A DNA stretch of 64,000 nt from Distichodus sexfasciatus (GCA_032718565.1 JAVGVS010000094.1:995187-1059186); one strand, 5' to 3'; shown: positions 1-12,344, counted from the first letter of the stretch. Numbers and translations are program-made. The notes: a model not told the origin generated them from the letters alone.

Positions 1-886
1 CAGACACAGAAAAAGATTAAAGATAGAGGCCTGTGTGTGTGTGTGTGTGTGTGTGCTGAGTCAGCCGTGTGTAACACACTCGTTAAGGAGATGATGGTTA
101 CTAGAATTTCTCCAACATAAATAACACTGTAGAGAACACGTCTGCTGTGTTTAGCCAAGAGGCTCCATCAGGGACCCACCACAGAGTGTGTGTGTGGGTG
201 TGTGTGTGTGGGGGGGCTCCGAGGCCCCGGCTGATCATCAGGTCCTTCTTGCTTGACTTATAGCCATGAAAGTAAAACAAACACTGGGAATGTTTAATGA
301 CCCGCTTCCACACACACACACACACACACTACAAACCCCACACACACACTACACACACGTTACACCACACACTCACTACACACCCCACGCACACACTACA
401 CACACTACACACCACACGCCACACCCACGCACACTCACACACACTAGTACACCATACACCCCACACACCCACTACACACCCCACGCTCACACACACTTCC
501 AGACTTGTTCTGTGTATTCCACATGCGAGAGACACCATGACTTGGTGTAGGGTTACCAAAGCAAAAGTAAAAACTTAGGTTTTCACACACAGTTAACTAT
601 TTCTCCCAAAAACTTACTACACATACTAACACACACAACACAAACCTACACACACACACACGTCGCATTTCTGCATTCTGTTTATCCTACATGTGAACTC
701 AGCCTGATTTCAGCACACAACACAAAAAGAGAACCTTGGTTTATACACAATTTCAGACCAGACAGATAGAAGAAAAGAGAATGAAAGGAGATAGAAAAAT
801 GGGAGACAATAACACAGTGAAAATTAGGGATACAGAAAGGGAAAAGAGAGAGAAAGAGCATGCTAGAGTAAAGCAGAAAATGGGAA

Positions 887-920
<34 letters not shown>

Positions 921-1639
921 CGGTGTGTGTGTGTGTGTGGTAGAGAGACCTGACTCCCGCTGCTCACGCGAAGATGGTGAGTTTTGAGTTTTGAAAACAG
1001 CAGTAATGAGGGGGAGGAACAGCGTGTCCTTTCTCCCACTTACACCATTTATAGAAGGCCCCCAAAATGAGTGTGTGTGTGTGTGTGTGTATGTGTATGA
1101 GTGTGTGTGAGGCCTCTCATGGATTAACCACCTCTATTCCTCGAATCTCCTCTGTCCACACAAACACACACCACTGACCCCGCCTGACCTCTGCTGCTAT
1201 GGAAACCCACTTCCTGCCATTCTTAGGCCTATTCTGGGATGCACTGGGAGGCTCCGGGTCTCGCTCCGAATCGCGGGTCCAACGCACACCGGCGGGACGC
1301 GGGATCGCTTACACGCCGGTGGTGCTCACAATTGCATTTGGCGAAACGTAACAATGAAATAAAGTCAAAATGAGAGAATGAGCACTTAAACCATATCTTT
1401 TAATTTTTACAAAGAAATGAATAAATATTGCCTAAAAATTACTTCCTGAAAGGCAAAAAAATTAATAAAATAAAATGAACTGTCAACACAATTACTGCCT
1501 GAACAATATAGAAATGAGATTGTCTTGAAAATAATACACAATATAAAAAGATAAAATCATATTTTAAACCTTTCTTTACAAATACTGTGACTGCCATAAA
1601 CCAGTTGTTGGTTTAAATGAGGTTTGAGAAAAAACGAAA
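1..1639. repeat. (TG)n/(CA)n-rich intergenic sequence
   Basis: Microsatellites at 31-57, 187-215, 308-500 (imperfect CA), 887-938 (TG-TA-TG) and 1,070-1,108. Between them unique sequence without a recognisable gene. The short open frames are repeats of His/Thr or Cys/Val from CA/TG. Confidence 0.85.
54..66. promoter_or_regulatory. MARE/AP-1-like site
   Basis: TGCTGAGTCAGCC, one base off the Maf recognition palindrome. Position at the window edge; no gene context. Confidence 0.3.
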
Positions 1640-2230
1640 GCTGCTTATGTGGGTAAATAAGGATTTTTGTTTTTAGTGTTTTGCGCTTGCGGAAGGTCTA
1701 TACTGTAGTGTTGTGAATAAATTGGCTGAAAAATTTCATCTTTTCCATTCCAAAAATGTGATTTCTTGAGGGAGAGGGAACTCAATTCCAGCAGAATGTT
1801 AAAAAGCTTTGCTTTTGACCCCCTGCCTACTAATATATTTAACAAAAATCCACTGGTTGTCTAGTGTGTGGAAGATATCTTCGAATCCACCAGCCTCCCG
1901 AAGTTCAGTTAACCTAACGAGTAGGCTATCCCTATCCGTGTGGCTGTGAATGCAGCGTAGGCTACCGTAAATGCAAACATAGCCGCGACCGCACCAAGCG
2001 TCTGTGAGTGCTACGGCGATAGTCAACTTCAAAGGCAGATTTCTCCGTTTCTCACTTGGCGTGACAGGAGAAACCCGACTCCTTTGAATGTTGATATCTC
2101 AGTCATATGTCGTCCCATTCATTCCATATAGGTATCGTTTTGAAGCTTGATTTATGCCCTTTCATGAAAACATCATAACTCAATTTTGAAAATTTGCGTC
2201 AAGCGACTGGTTTTGCCGTGCAGAGTCACA
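1640..2230 (+). mobile_element. TGTGACCC-family non-autonomous element, copy 1 (left end lost)
   Basis: Shares with the other copies GGTCTATACTGTA, AATTCCAGCAGAATGTTAAA, GCAGCGTAGGCTACCGTAAA, CTACGGCGATAGTCAACTTC, TCTCACTTGGCGTGACAGGA and ends CGACTGGTTTTGCCGTGCAG then AGTCACA. The left terminal repeat is degraded. Confidence 0.75.
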
Positions 2231-2576
2231 AATCTTAAAAACTTGTTAGATAGAGAGATTCGTTTTATTAGTTTTTCTGGACGTTTCTACCTGTGACTAT
2301 TGCAAATGTACACATGGCGATTGGGATGATGTTGACGCTGTATTTATCGTGCGGCTCTAGTGGGAGCTATAAAGGGAGGCTGTGGGAACTGGTCTGGGAA
2401 CAGTCTCCCGTGGTGTTATCAGTGTTATGGATGGTGGGGAAGCTGACCCGAGTGCAGACTGACAGCTCAGATAAAGCCGGGATTCTGGACCGCGATCGGC
2501 GCTCTATTTCGGGTTGGGAGGAGCCCAGTTCTGAGCTGCGGAGCTGCATGGGGAGATAAACAGCATTTGTACTCTT

Positions 2577-2726
2577 TGTGTGTGTGTGTGTGTGTGTGTG
2601 TATGCTAAAAGGGGAGCAGTGTGTATTTTTACCCAGCTGGGTCAGACTGAGCCCCGGGCCTTCTCCAGTCTGCCATGCTGCTAATGGTGTCAGACGGTAA
2701 CTATACACACACACACACACACAGCA

Positions 2727-2757
<31 letters not shown>

Positions 2758-2760
2758 AAG
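2577..2760. repeat. (TG)n and (CA)n(GA)n microsatellites
   Basis: TG tract at 2,577-2,601, and a compound CA then GA tract at 2,705-2,752. Confidence 0.9.
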
Positions 2761-2954
2761 AAAGAATGATGGAGATGGAGACAGGAAGAGAGAGAGAAAG
2801 AGAGCTGGAGAGACAGAGGAGACAGAGAGATGATGAAATAAAAGGAAGGGGATAAAGACAGAGAGAGAGGGAGAGAGAAATAAAAAGACTAAGAAAGAGA
2901 TGAGGAAAAAGATACTGAGTGAGAGAAATACAGTCAGACAGTAAGAAAATACCA

Positions 2955-3345
2955 ATGCGACAGCTGACGCTTTGTAGCTGTGACATGAAAACTGGTCGAG
3001 TAGAAAGGAAATGCATTGAAGTGAATGGGGAAAGAACGAGGGATGATAAAAGTAAGAAAAAGACGAGTGGAACAGATTGAGGTGTGTGTTCAGTGAGGTG
3101 GTCTGAGGTGGCGTAAGAACCGCGTTGACTCGTGTGAAAACAACGCATTCGAATCTCAAATCCCATGTATTGTTAATTGAAGAAAACTAGGGGGGAAATA
3201 AGCGACAGGAAAAAAAGGATGAAAAAGACGAGTGGGGGTCATGACCAGTTACAGATTATACCCTTGAATGATGTCAAATTTGGTGGCTTTGTGAAGAACG
3301 GCGGCCGTGCAGTAAAGCGTCGAAATTTGAGCTCCATGTTAGTCT
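2955..3345. repeat. dispersed repeat, AAAAAGACGAGTG family, copy 1
   Basis: Contains GCATTGAAGTGAATGGGGAA, AGAACGAGGGATGA, AAAAAGACGAGTGGAACAGA, TTGAGGTGTGTGTTCAGTGA and CGACAGGAAAAAAAGGATGA in an order repeated at 12,715-13,020. No coding domain. Confidence 0.6.
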
Positions 3346-3482
3346 ATGGGGCAAAAACGGATGAAAAAATGGACAGAAGTCACAAACGAGTGCACACACG
3401 CCCCCCGCGCCACTATCGGCTACACGATTTAACGTTTCTAGCACAAAAGCTGCAGGAGGAGGAAGGATCCCAACGATAGTAA

Positions 3483-3562
3483 TTCTGGAGGTAGGATTTG
3501 AACCCACAACGTCTTGTTCCAGAAGTGAGCGTCCGAACCTCGAGACCACCACCACCAACCCC
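3483..3562 (-). mobile_element. tRNA-like SINE head, a second family
   Basis: The minus strand reads GGTGGTCTCGAGGTTCGGAC for the A-box side, then GTTGTGGGTTCAAATCC as B box. It continues toward 3,440 with TTGGGATCCTTCC. Resembles a tRNA-derived SINE head rather than a functional tRNA: no clean anticodon arm is seen. Confidence 0.45.
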
Positions 3563-3829
3563 ATGTACAACACACACACACGAACAGACGTGGAGGCTAA
3601 GCGGCGAGTGTGTAACTAGAGTCTGTGGAATACGCTGGGAGTTTACACCGTTTCCAGCCTTTCCCCGAAGCCCGAAAATATCGTGGGATCTTTCGTCGAA
3701 CTGGGGGTTGGCACCTCGACTGGCATGCGGCGTGTTTACACCGGCGGCTCTTCACATCCGGGCGCAAGTTTCAGAGCGGTGTTTACAGACACGAGAGACA
3801 TTAAACATTAACGTGGTAATGAACAGGAC

Positions 3830-3965
3830 ACATTTAGTGAAAGTGAGAGATTATTTCTCATTGTGAACACAGCACAACATGCACCTGACCCCTCCGTGAA
3901 GGAGCAGTGGGCAGCGAATATGGGCAGCACCCAGGGAGCAGTGCAGTACTTTTTGAGCGACTTTA
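3830..3965 (-). mobile_element. SINE fragment (3' body)
   Basis: Carries the shared GTGAACACAGCACAACATGC segment, TGACCCCTCCGTGAAGGAGC and GGGAGCAGTGCA of the same SINE family; the tRNA head is missing. Confidence 0.6.
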
Positions 3966-4114
3966 CAGCTTTAGCAGCTCTTGGTGTGAACGTACAGTTA
4001 CTACCAAGTGTAAACCGTGAAAATAAAAATTGGTGACAAACTTTGGACAATGCACGCTCAAACACAACGTGTAAGTTTTAAGCATTTTAGCATGTGCTTA
4101 ATTCTGAGAACTTA

Positions 4115-4260
4115 ATCATGTTTTAAACGGTGTGGGCTGGTTTCCTGAACATGGATTAGGTCTAGTCCTGGACTAAGTTGTAATACCAATGAAGATTTAC
4201 CATTCAAACTCAAAACTAGTCTAGAACTAGGTTTAATCCTTGACTGGCAAATTGACCCAA
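4115..4260. repeat. short palindromic dispersed repeat (CTGAACATGGATTA type), copy 1
   Basis: GGTTTCCTGAACATGGATTA, GGTCTAGTCCTGGACTAAG, then ACTAGGTTTAATCCTTGACT. A related copy is at 57,905-58,028. Confidence 0.55.
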
Positions 4261-5392
4261 AAAGTGAGTAAAACAAGTAAACAAATAAACGAATGAACAA
4301 ATAAATTACAGGACGTTCGTGTGGTGACTTCAGACAAAGAAAGGCAGATGCACCAGAGCCAAAAGTAGATAAAATTTGTAAAAATGTATTTATTTTATCA
4401 TCATATCAGTTTTAGCTAAAAAATTGCCAAGCATCTGGGCTGATAACCGGTCGACCCCGAGTATGAGTGTTAACAGCGAGGTGTCACATTGAGTTTCTTG
4501 TTTTGGAAGGATTTGACCTTCTAACACAGCTCGTTAGTTGAAATCTGAGTCACAGTTACGAAATTACTGAGTCGAAGGCCACCTCGACGCTTCTTTAGTG
4601 TGACATTTAGGCAATGCTGAGACTTTCTTTAACAAATAACAATGTGCTTTTTTATTCTGAAACTTCACATGAAAATTAAAATGTAATGTAAACCAAGACA
4701 CGATAACCATTTACTGGAAATATTCATGTATAAAATATTATTTTTCAAGAAAAAAAGCAGAAAAAGGAAAACGTTGACCAGCACCATTATGTTTACATTT
4801 AAGGCCATTTTTGATGCAACATAATTTACTGCTAAAGTGGGGAATAGTGAATGAAAGTTTGCACAATATGCCCTAAAATGCAGTGTTTAGCTTGAGTGAA
4901 CAAAGCGCTTTGCACTTCATCTGACAAAATTTGCCCAATTAAAATAATTCTCTACTTCCCCCAAGCAACACAAAATCACAACACAACTTTTATTCAAGGC
5001 AATTGAGATATTTTCTTCTTCTTCATCACTGGATGTGGTGATAAATGTTTGACAGAGGCTCGCAGGTCAGTGCTAAGTAAAGAAAATAATCCATTATTCC
5101 ACCAAAAAGAGCTGACACCTGCTCCGGCACGCCTCAGTAGCTCCTCTCACTTTCCATTAGCTGAACTTTCTGCCTGACTTACAGCCGGAATCGCTCTCTC
5201 ACTTTCCCCAAATTTTCCTTAAAGCAGGTCTTTAAAACCAATACCACTTTCATCCACCGCTAAGAGGATTCATGTGGAAAATTCTAAACTTAAAAAATGT
5301 GTTGAATTGATTTTAAAAACTGATGAGAGGAAAAAAGAAATGTGTGTTTTGAAATTGCTTACTTTTTAACTTGCTATCATCCATAAAATCCA

Positions 5393-6247
5393 GACTTAAA
5401 ATATTAATAATGCAGATAAAATATCAACTGCTTCTCATTGTTTTGGGAATTTTACAATTGCCATCAGATTTGGAAATGAGCAAACAAAAGTGTTTAACTA
5501 AGACTGTGTCGAATATTTTAACACTTAAGTACTGCTCATATCAGATATTTTAGTACTTTTATTTAAGTAGGATTCTAATGAGGGACTTTTATCTTTTAAC
5601 AGCCATTTTTGGCAAAGAATCTAAACGTTTACATCAGCTTGGGACTCATCTTCTCTTGTATAATATAGTAAAAACCTCGAACTCTTGAAAAATCTCATTA
5701 TTTTCAGGCAAATTTGGCCAGCAGTGTGACATGGAAAAATAATTTATTTACAATTTATTTAAAGCTTCATATAGAGACACTAAAGACTTCACCAATTGAG
5801 CAAATAATGACTTAAAATATTAAAAATGCCGGTAAAATATCAATTGCTTCTTGTTGTTTTGAGACTTTTAAAATTGGCATCAGATTTGGAAAATGAGCAA
5901 ATAAGGGCACTTCATTTTAAGACTTTAAGTCAAATATTTCTTGTAATGTCTAAATCTAACTGATAACAGCAAAACACTTTTAATCCTTAAGATCTGCTTA
6001 TATCAGATATTATAGTACATTTACTCAAGTAGGATTCTAATGGGGGAATTTTATCTTTTAACTGAACCATTTTTTGACAAATAATTTTTACTTTTATTTT
6101 GGTTTAGTGAAGACCTGGAACCTTGAAAAACACCACTATTTTCAGGCAAATTTGCCCAGCAGTGTGACATGGAAAGATAATTTATTTACAATTTATTTAT
6201 TCTTCATATAGAGACACTAAAGCCCTCACCACTCGAGTGAGTAATGC
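5393..6247. repeat. diverged tandem duplication, two units of about 416 and 439 bp
   Basis: Unit 1 is 5,393-5,808 and unit 2 is 5,809-6,247. Both start GACTTAAAATATTA, both carry TATCAGATATT, AAGTAGGATTCTAATG, TTTTCAGGCAAATTTG and GCAGTGTGACATGGAAA, and both end CATATAGAGACACTAAAG with ACC and AGTAATG-like ends. Non-coding. Neither unit looks like a known mobile element. Confidence 0.85.
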
Positions 6248-6477
6248 TTCCTAACGAGCTCAGAACCAGGAGAGTAACAGCGGTGGAGTTTTTGGCACGG
6301 TGACCCGTGAGAGCTCGGGATGAACTGGCAACCCGCCGGACTTTATGAATGGGAGGCTTCCTGGTGACACCTTTTACTTAAATCAACACAGGTTTGGAAA
6401 TCTTGGACCATATCCAGTAGTGTAAAAGGGCCAAGACCAGATGAAAGACTGAGACGAAGGAAAATGTTGACAAATCA

Positions 6478-6665
6478 AACAGTGAAGTGATGGAGGTGTT
6501 AAACCAGATTGATCTGAAGGTCACCGGTTCAAGTCCCAGACCGGTAAAGGTGCCACAGAGGTGGTCATGAACAAGGCACCGTCCCCAAAAAGCTGGCCAC
6601 TGATGCTTCACAGATGGCCCAAATGTAGAGGTCACATTTTGATGTGCTGTGGTGTGTTCACAAAT
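6478..6665 (+). mobile_element. tRNA-derived SINE
   Basis: B box CCGGTTCAAGTCCCAGACCG, then AAAGGTGCCACAGAGGTGGT, ACCGTCCCC, CTTCACAGATGGC, AGAGGTCACATTTTG and GTGTTCACAAATGAC in family order. The head is degenerate. Confidence 0.65.
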
Positions 6666-6715
6666 GACCTTAAACGTGTGGTTATAATACCTTACAAAGG
6701 TCTAAAATAAAAACT

Positions 6716-7677
6716 CAGGGTGTATTCACACCTGTCTTGTTTAGTTCGCTTAAAACGGGCGGACTTTTTGGGCAGGTGTGAATACACCCGTTGTTGTTGC
6801 GCATGATGAGAAATAATAACTACACGCTCAGAAATGAGCCGTGGGTTAACGCGAGAGCTCTCCTTCACAGCCGTCTCGCAGCACGTCTTCACTGTTCTAA
6901 ATGACTAACATCATATTAAAACTGTAAAACTGACGTTGTATCAAACGCTCTTGACGCTCAAGCATTTCTACAGATGTATGTAACTGTATAAACCATATTG
7001 CTGTAAGGACGAGGAGAACAGCACGCAACATCTCCAAGATTGTGTTCAGGGCCAGCGCTTCCATAACGCAAATCACCAAGTAGTGTAGGGGGTATCCACA
7101 AAAAAATCGGCTAATGGAAAATCTCCATAATCATAATCATAATCATAATGATGACATATGTGACCCAATCTGCCGTAATGAGTCGGAAGTCGGCGTTCTA
7201 TTTATTTAGATACGGGCCGCTTATGTTGACAAACATCAAAAATATCGATTTTTCTTTTTTGGTCTTATATGAAAGAAAAGGTCTTCAAAATTAATCTGGT
7301 CTCCAAAAAAGAAAAATCTTTGTTTTTGTGATGTTTTTCAACATAATCGGCCCGAATCTAAATAAATAGAACGCCGACTTCCGACTCATTACGGCAGATC
7401 GGGTCACATATTTAAAATAAGGCGGTCGTGATTGGCTAGCACCGGTCCTGATTGTGAACTTTCACTTTGGGCTTCTTGCTTGACCCCACCCCACATGTTT
7501 CTGTCCAATGGTTGAACGACCTTAGCCAACACGTGCTTTTGTTTTTAAATTCTGGTCCACTTGTGAGGCCTACAGTGTGAAAGTGAACCACAGCAAAATT
7601 AAAAAATAAAAATTTTATTTGGTCCGGACCAAAGCAAGTGAACTAACAGACCTTCCTGATGTGAATACACCTGTGAA
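6716..7677. mobile_element. MITE-like element with GGTGTATTCACACC ends, interrupted by the palindromic MITE
   Basis: Left end AGGGTGTATTCACACCTG then TTAGTTCGCTTAAAAC; right end AAGCAAGTGAACTAACAGAC then GATGTGAATACACCTG, which is the inverted form. The core includes 6,897-7,080, with no coding content. Confidence 0.5.
7159..7408. mobile_element. palindromic MITE, 250 bp, with TA duplication
   Basis: Two arms of about 105 bases are inverted copies of each other (TGTGACCCAATCTGCCGTAA at one end, TTACGGCAGATCGGGTCACA at the other), separated by a short AT-rich loop. It is bounded by TA on both sides (7,157-7,158 and 7,409-7,410). It sits inside a larger repeat at 6,716-7,677. Confidence 0.85.
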
Positions 7678-8279
7678 ATTGGCTGCAGCAGAGCGTCGTG
7701 AAAACTGAGCGCCGGCAAGTTTATAATAAGTGGAGCATTTTTAACTTTATTCATTCACTCATTCATTCATTGAAAAATGAAAATATCCACATTAAGGTTT
7801 ATGGTAAAATAACTCTGACTACCCTGGAGGGATGCAGTTGAGTTTTCCTCAAGAAAAGTAACCCAACTTCCTCTCAACCAGCTGAACATTTTAGGCCATG
7901 AACTATTTAATCACAATGATGTAGAGTAAATACAAGCTTTACACTATGCAAACTTCTCCATTTCAACTAACTCTTCAACATTTTCAGGCTAATTATTACA
8001 GGAGATTGTGTAGCAGAACAACCTGAGGCTGTTCACTAAAACCCAGCGGAGGAAATGACTATCGTAAACGTCTTGTTCTTCTTTTAAATGGGAGAGTTTG
8101 CTTCAGGCTTTGACTCCTGTTCGGATCCTGTCGCATGCTGCTAGAAGAGTAGAGTAAAGGTGTGTATGTGTGTGTGTGTTTGTGTGTGTTTAAGTATGCG
8201 TAGCGGTGCTTAAACAAGCTCGAGTTAATCAGAAACTCCACTGTGGTGGTTTGTGGTTAACTGGATTTTTGTGTTCTCG

Positions 8280-8335
8280 TCTGTAACGTGAGAGTTTGGA
8301 AGCGTAACGGTTAGGGAGTCGGCTCAGATTTGTAT
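8280..8335 (+). mobile_element. SINE head fragment
   Basis: GAAGCGTAACGGTTAGGGAG followed by CGGCTC matches the head of the SINE at 38,270; only about 50 bases are present. Confidence 0.4.
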
Positions 8336-8485
8336 TATATCTGCAGATATCCAAATTTACAATATTGCTATCGGTACCGGACATTAATAAAGTGATATTG
8401 ACCCATGTCTCGTCTATTATCCTGTTACTAAAATCCCAAATCCATAACTGCACCACGATTGTCTTAATAAAACGCTCCTAATTTG

Positions 8486-8692
8486 AAAGTGAGTGATTAT
8501 TTGTCATTGTGAACACAGCACAGCACACAGTGCACCACAACCAAATGTGAGCTCTGCATTTGACCCATCCATGAAGGAGCAGTACCTTGCTCATGAGTAC
8601 CTCGGTGGTACCTTTACTGGTCCGATATTCGAACCGGCAACCTTCCGATCACAGGATGATTTCCCTAAATGTTATGCTACCAATGGCACGAT
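8486..8692 (-). mobile_element. tRNA-derived SINE
   Basis: Left end GAAAGTGAGTGATTATTTGT, then CACAGCACAGCACACAGTGC, GACCCATCCATGAAGGAGCA, AAGGTA-complement segment and ATTCGAACCGGCAACC (complement of the B box). Part of the middle body is deleted. Confidence 0.75.
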
Positions 8693-8862
8693 CAAACCTA
8701 AACTTTAACTCACTTCCATTCGGCCCAAATTTGACCGCCGCCCGAACTTTGACCCCTTTGAGAGCGCAGTCGCGATAGGATGCGTCACGTCTCTGTTCTT
8801 TTACACGCCCACGTTGCGAGGTCATGACCCCAAACCGGCTCAGTCACGCTCGCTCTCCCCTG

Positions 8863-8875
8863 CGCTGAGTCAGCG
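8863..8875. promoter_or_regulatory. palindromic MARE/AP-1-like site
   Basis: CGCTGAGTCAGCG, a perfect 13-base palindrome around the TGAGTCA core bound by Maf/AP-1-type factors. It lies in a locally GC-rich stretch (8,750-9,130) without a recognised gene. Confidence 0.4.
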
Positions 8876-9780
8876 TGGCCAAGAGGAGCAGCAAAGAATA
8901 ATCAGATTAGGAAGAAGGAGGAGAGGAAGAAGGGGGAGGAGTGAGCAAGCGACTGTGGAACGGAACCAGGCGCTCACCACAAACGAGTGAAAACTGCGGG
9001 GGAGAGAAAAAAGCGTCCATCCGCATACCAGGCTGGGAAAAAGACGAGGCCCGGGTCAGAGCGTTCTCACTCGTTTGAGTGTCCGTGTTTCGTGAGGACG
9101 GAGACGAATTGGGTTGAAGGGACAAAACTGCTGCTAATGAGATTGATAACGTTTGTAATGTTGTTTGTAGATATATTTGTGAATATTATAACAATAAATG
9201 CTATATAAATATATTTGTAAATGCTAAACACTGTTTGTGCACCTTATTTTATTTCATATGTATTTTATTATGCAGTTATTTTGATCTTCAAAATGTTGTC
9301 TGTGTATGACAGTAAAACCTGAAACTAACCAGGCGTAACCTATAATAATTAAACTTATACTTACTATACTTATTTTCGGAGCATTTTCTACTTACTACCA
9401 ATTTGAAAATTAACAAAATAAATGGTTTTCTTTGTCAGTTTGGGTTGTGTTTCATTTTGTAGCATTCAATCAGTTCCTTATTCTACATGTTCTACAAGCT
9501 AGTGAGAGGCATTAGGTGTTGAAATGTTGGGTATTTTAATACTTAAGTATTTTTTAAAGCAAGTACTTCAGTATTTTAACTTAAGTAAAAATTTGGCTGT
9601 ACAACTTTAACTTGTATTGGAGTAACATTTGACTAGTGGTTTCACTTAAGTAATGAAGGTAGCTACTTTGCCCACTTCTGCTTAAGACTTTGGGTCCACT
9701 AGTTCTTGTAATGGCTATACTTTGCTCACCAGAAGCACTCAGGTGTAATACTTAAGTACCCTTACAAAAAAACTAAGCTT
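8876..9780. other. intergenic, nothing recognised
   Basis: GC-richer until about 9,130, then AT-rich. Short open frames lack domains or codon signature. Some AAGTA/TACTT blocks suggest an old repeat. Confidence 0.5.
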
Positions 9781-10240
9781 CTACACTGCAAAAAATCAGT
9801 ATGAGAAAATAAGAAAAAGAAAGGGATAATAAAAAAGAAGGTACCAGAACCAAGCAAAATTATCTGCCAATACAGTGAGAAATTTTATCTTGTAAAGATC
9901 TCCTAAAACAAGAAAAAAAAATCTTTCCCTTTTTCCACGTTTTTAGCTTTAATATTCTTAAAATAAGCAAAGTTGTCATGAATTTCTTAACTGGTAGTGG
10001 AGAGCATGAGAACCTGTCCATTCTCTTGATTAATTTTCTTATTTCATTTTAAGAAGTTCTTGTAATCAGTAAATTTTTCTTAATAAGATCATTGTATCCG
10101 ACATTTCTTAAAATTAGATGATATATCTTACACATACAAGTCTAGTCAAGTCAGTTATTCTTAAAATTAAAAAAAACAATATCGATTTTTTCTTCTTAAG
10201 ATTTTCTGGCTTGTTAAGCTTTCATTTTTTGCAATGTAGC
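9781..10240. mobile_element. MITE-like element, CACTGCAAAAAAT ends
   Basis: Starts CTACACTGCAAAAAATCAGT and ends TTCATTTTTTGCAATGTAG, inverted repeats of about 16 bases with an AT-rich interior in which AAAACAAG/CTTGTTTT-type blocks recur. No target duplication seen. A piece of the same end occurs at about 63,107. Confidence 0.6.
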
Positions 10241-10309
10241 AAACAGTTGCTGTTAACCTTTGGCAACGTTGTCGCAAATTTGGCACATGCAAATTAAGCA
10301 AACTTTGTC

Positions 10310-10460
10310 AAAAAGTCAAAGTCAAAGTAAACTTTGTCATCTCTGCTATATACTGTTCAGGTATACAGAGAGACGAGACGACGTGGAATCAGTTTTTCAC
10401 AGTGGAAACAACAAAGAACAGGGAACAAAGAACAAGTAGGGCTCATGAAATGAACAGTAT
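10310..10460. repeat. partial copy of the 23.4-kb non-autonomous element
   Basis: AAAGTCAAAGTAAACTTTGT, CATCTCTGCTATATACTG and AGAGAGACGAGACGACGTGG repeat one end of the element at 23,404-24,082. Confidence 0.6.
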
Positions 10461-11149
10461 ATAAACAGAATCAGAAAGGGAACTTGGTTCTTCTTATGTT
10501 CACACTGTGAGTTCATTTGAAAGGGGACTTAGTTCTCTTTCTACTCCACTTCAGCTCAGTCGTTTTTCTGTTCATACTTAAATCTTATGGACCTGTCAGA
10601 CCTTTACTACTTTGCATTCTGGGTAGTTTTCAATACGAACAAAAACTGTGGAAGCGAACAAGGAGCGCTTTGTGTTCATAAGGCGCGAGTTAAACGAACC
10701 GTGCCGCGGACTTAAAGCGAACCGGACTCAGACTACCTCCCGATGTGATCTCAGTTGGGTTCGTTTCAGAGGGGTCTGAGTTCGTTTGGTGTGTTCACAT
10801 ATACGGTACGTAAATAATGCTGACTAATCGATCTGAGTTCGCTTTGAGGGCTGAAACGGACCAACTGTGACCAACATTCAAGTTGCCACTGTTGCCACAA
10901 CATTGCTGTAAGTTTGCCACTAGTGGCTGACAATGGCAAACTTGGGGCAACATATTCCGGCAAACTTTTTGTCACAAATTAACCACACGTTTGCCACACA
11001 CCTGCCGTACACCTGCCTGTAGGGGTTAGTGCATTTGGAACTCTAGCACTTTCACTCAAGCAGTCATTTTTACTGGAATCATTTGCTTTGCTTTAGGACC
11101 CGTATGGAACTCATTTACTCTCTACACCACTAGTAAGTGAATTTAAGAG

Positions 11150-11525
11150 AGTGGTTATTTGTCATTGTGAACACAGCACAGCACAGTGCATAAGTCTAGT
11201 TCAGAAAGTCTCAAACATGATTTTTGAATTTGCTTCATAGTATAAGCAAAAGACGTTTTACTTTTGAGATTTCTGCCCAGATTATTGAACAGTAGTGTTA
11301 TTTTGTGTTTGATTCATCCACAGTGCTTCACCTCAATCTGGCGTTTGGCGCCCAAAGCGTTTGGCTTCTGAATGTGAAAGTGAGTGATTATCTGTCATGG
11401 TAAACAAAGCGCAGCACACAGTGCACCACAACAAATACACAACCTCTGCATCTGAGCCAACTGTGTAAAAGTGAGTGTTTGTTTGTCGTTGTGAACACAG
11501 CACAGCACACAGTGCACCATGACGC
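11150..11525 (-). mobile_element. three SINE 3'-end fragments
   Basis: Three separate short pieces repeat GTGAACACAGCACAGCAC or close variants: about 11,150-11,205, 11,375-11,440 and 11,465-11,523. All have the same orientation and none has a tRNA head. Confidence 0.6.
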
Positions 11526-12267
11526 AATGCAACAAGTATGTTAATTTATTAACCCACATTTTATTATCAATGCAAGTTCAGTGGATTAACATTCTTAGGA
11601 CATCATTCTTGAAGGAGAACTTTGGTCAATTTCAACATTTAACTCTATTTTTCTGAGTGCTGACAGTAGCGACAAAAATGTCAAAAATTGGTGCTGCCTA
11701 CAACGACTTATGCTCCTTCTAGTGTCGGCACCCTGGCGACTCTAACGCTAACCACTAGGGGCAGGTTTTAAACATAAGTGACAGAATAACGGAGGACGGC
11801 AACTACACAATGTTCACGAGGGTCTGTTATGTAAAAAAGAGATTAGCAGCTAAAATTTCTCTACATCCTGAGTTGGTCCTCTTCCTGTCTTTCTGCATGT
11901 TTGTCTTACACTTTCTCTCTCCATCGTTCTCTACCTCCCTCCTCACCGCCTGGTCGCTCTTGTTTCTCTCTGAGTACTGTACTTTCGCTCTGAGTTGACA
12001 GTTCCAGCCTCTCGTGTTAAAGGAGGAGTGCTTATTTTAAGCAGTTCCGCTACAGGATATCCTTTTGGACACCCTGTGTGTTTTCACCCAGTACATTATC
12101 CACACACTCAACACACTTTTTAAGAATATGAACGTGATGGGGACTTATTATTCGTTTTACATCCCCACAATGACACAGCCAATATTATCCAAACCTTAAC
12201 CTCAGTAACCAAAAGCAAATATTTGACCTCTTTCAGTTTTTCACACAAAATCTACGACACTATGATC

Positions 12268-12330
<63 letters not shown>
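12268..12330. repeat. (TTA)n microsatellite, about 21 units
   Basis: An uninterrupted TTA tract of 63 bases. Confidence 0.95.
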
Positions 12331-12332
<2 letters not shown>

Positions 12333-12344
12333 AGAACAGAAAAT

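Noticed and set aside
2690..3166. Leu/Ser-rich open frames on minus at 2.7-3.2 kb
   Set aside because: Translation of (CA)n/(GA)n microsatellite plus a dispersed repeat that recurs at 12.7 kb.
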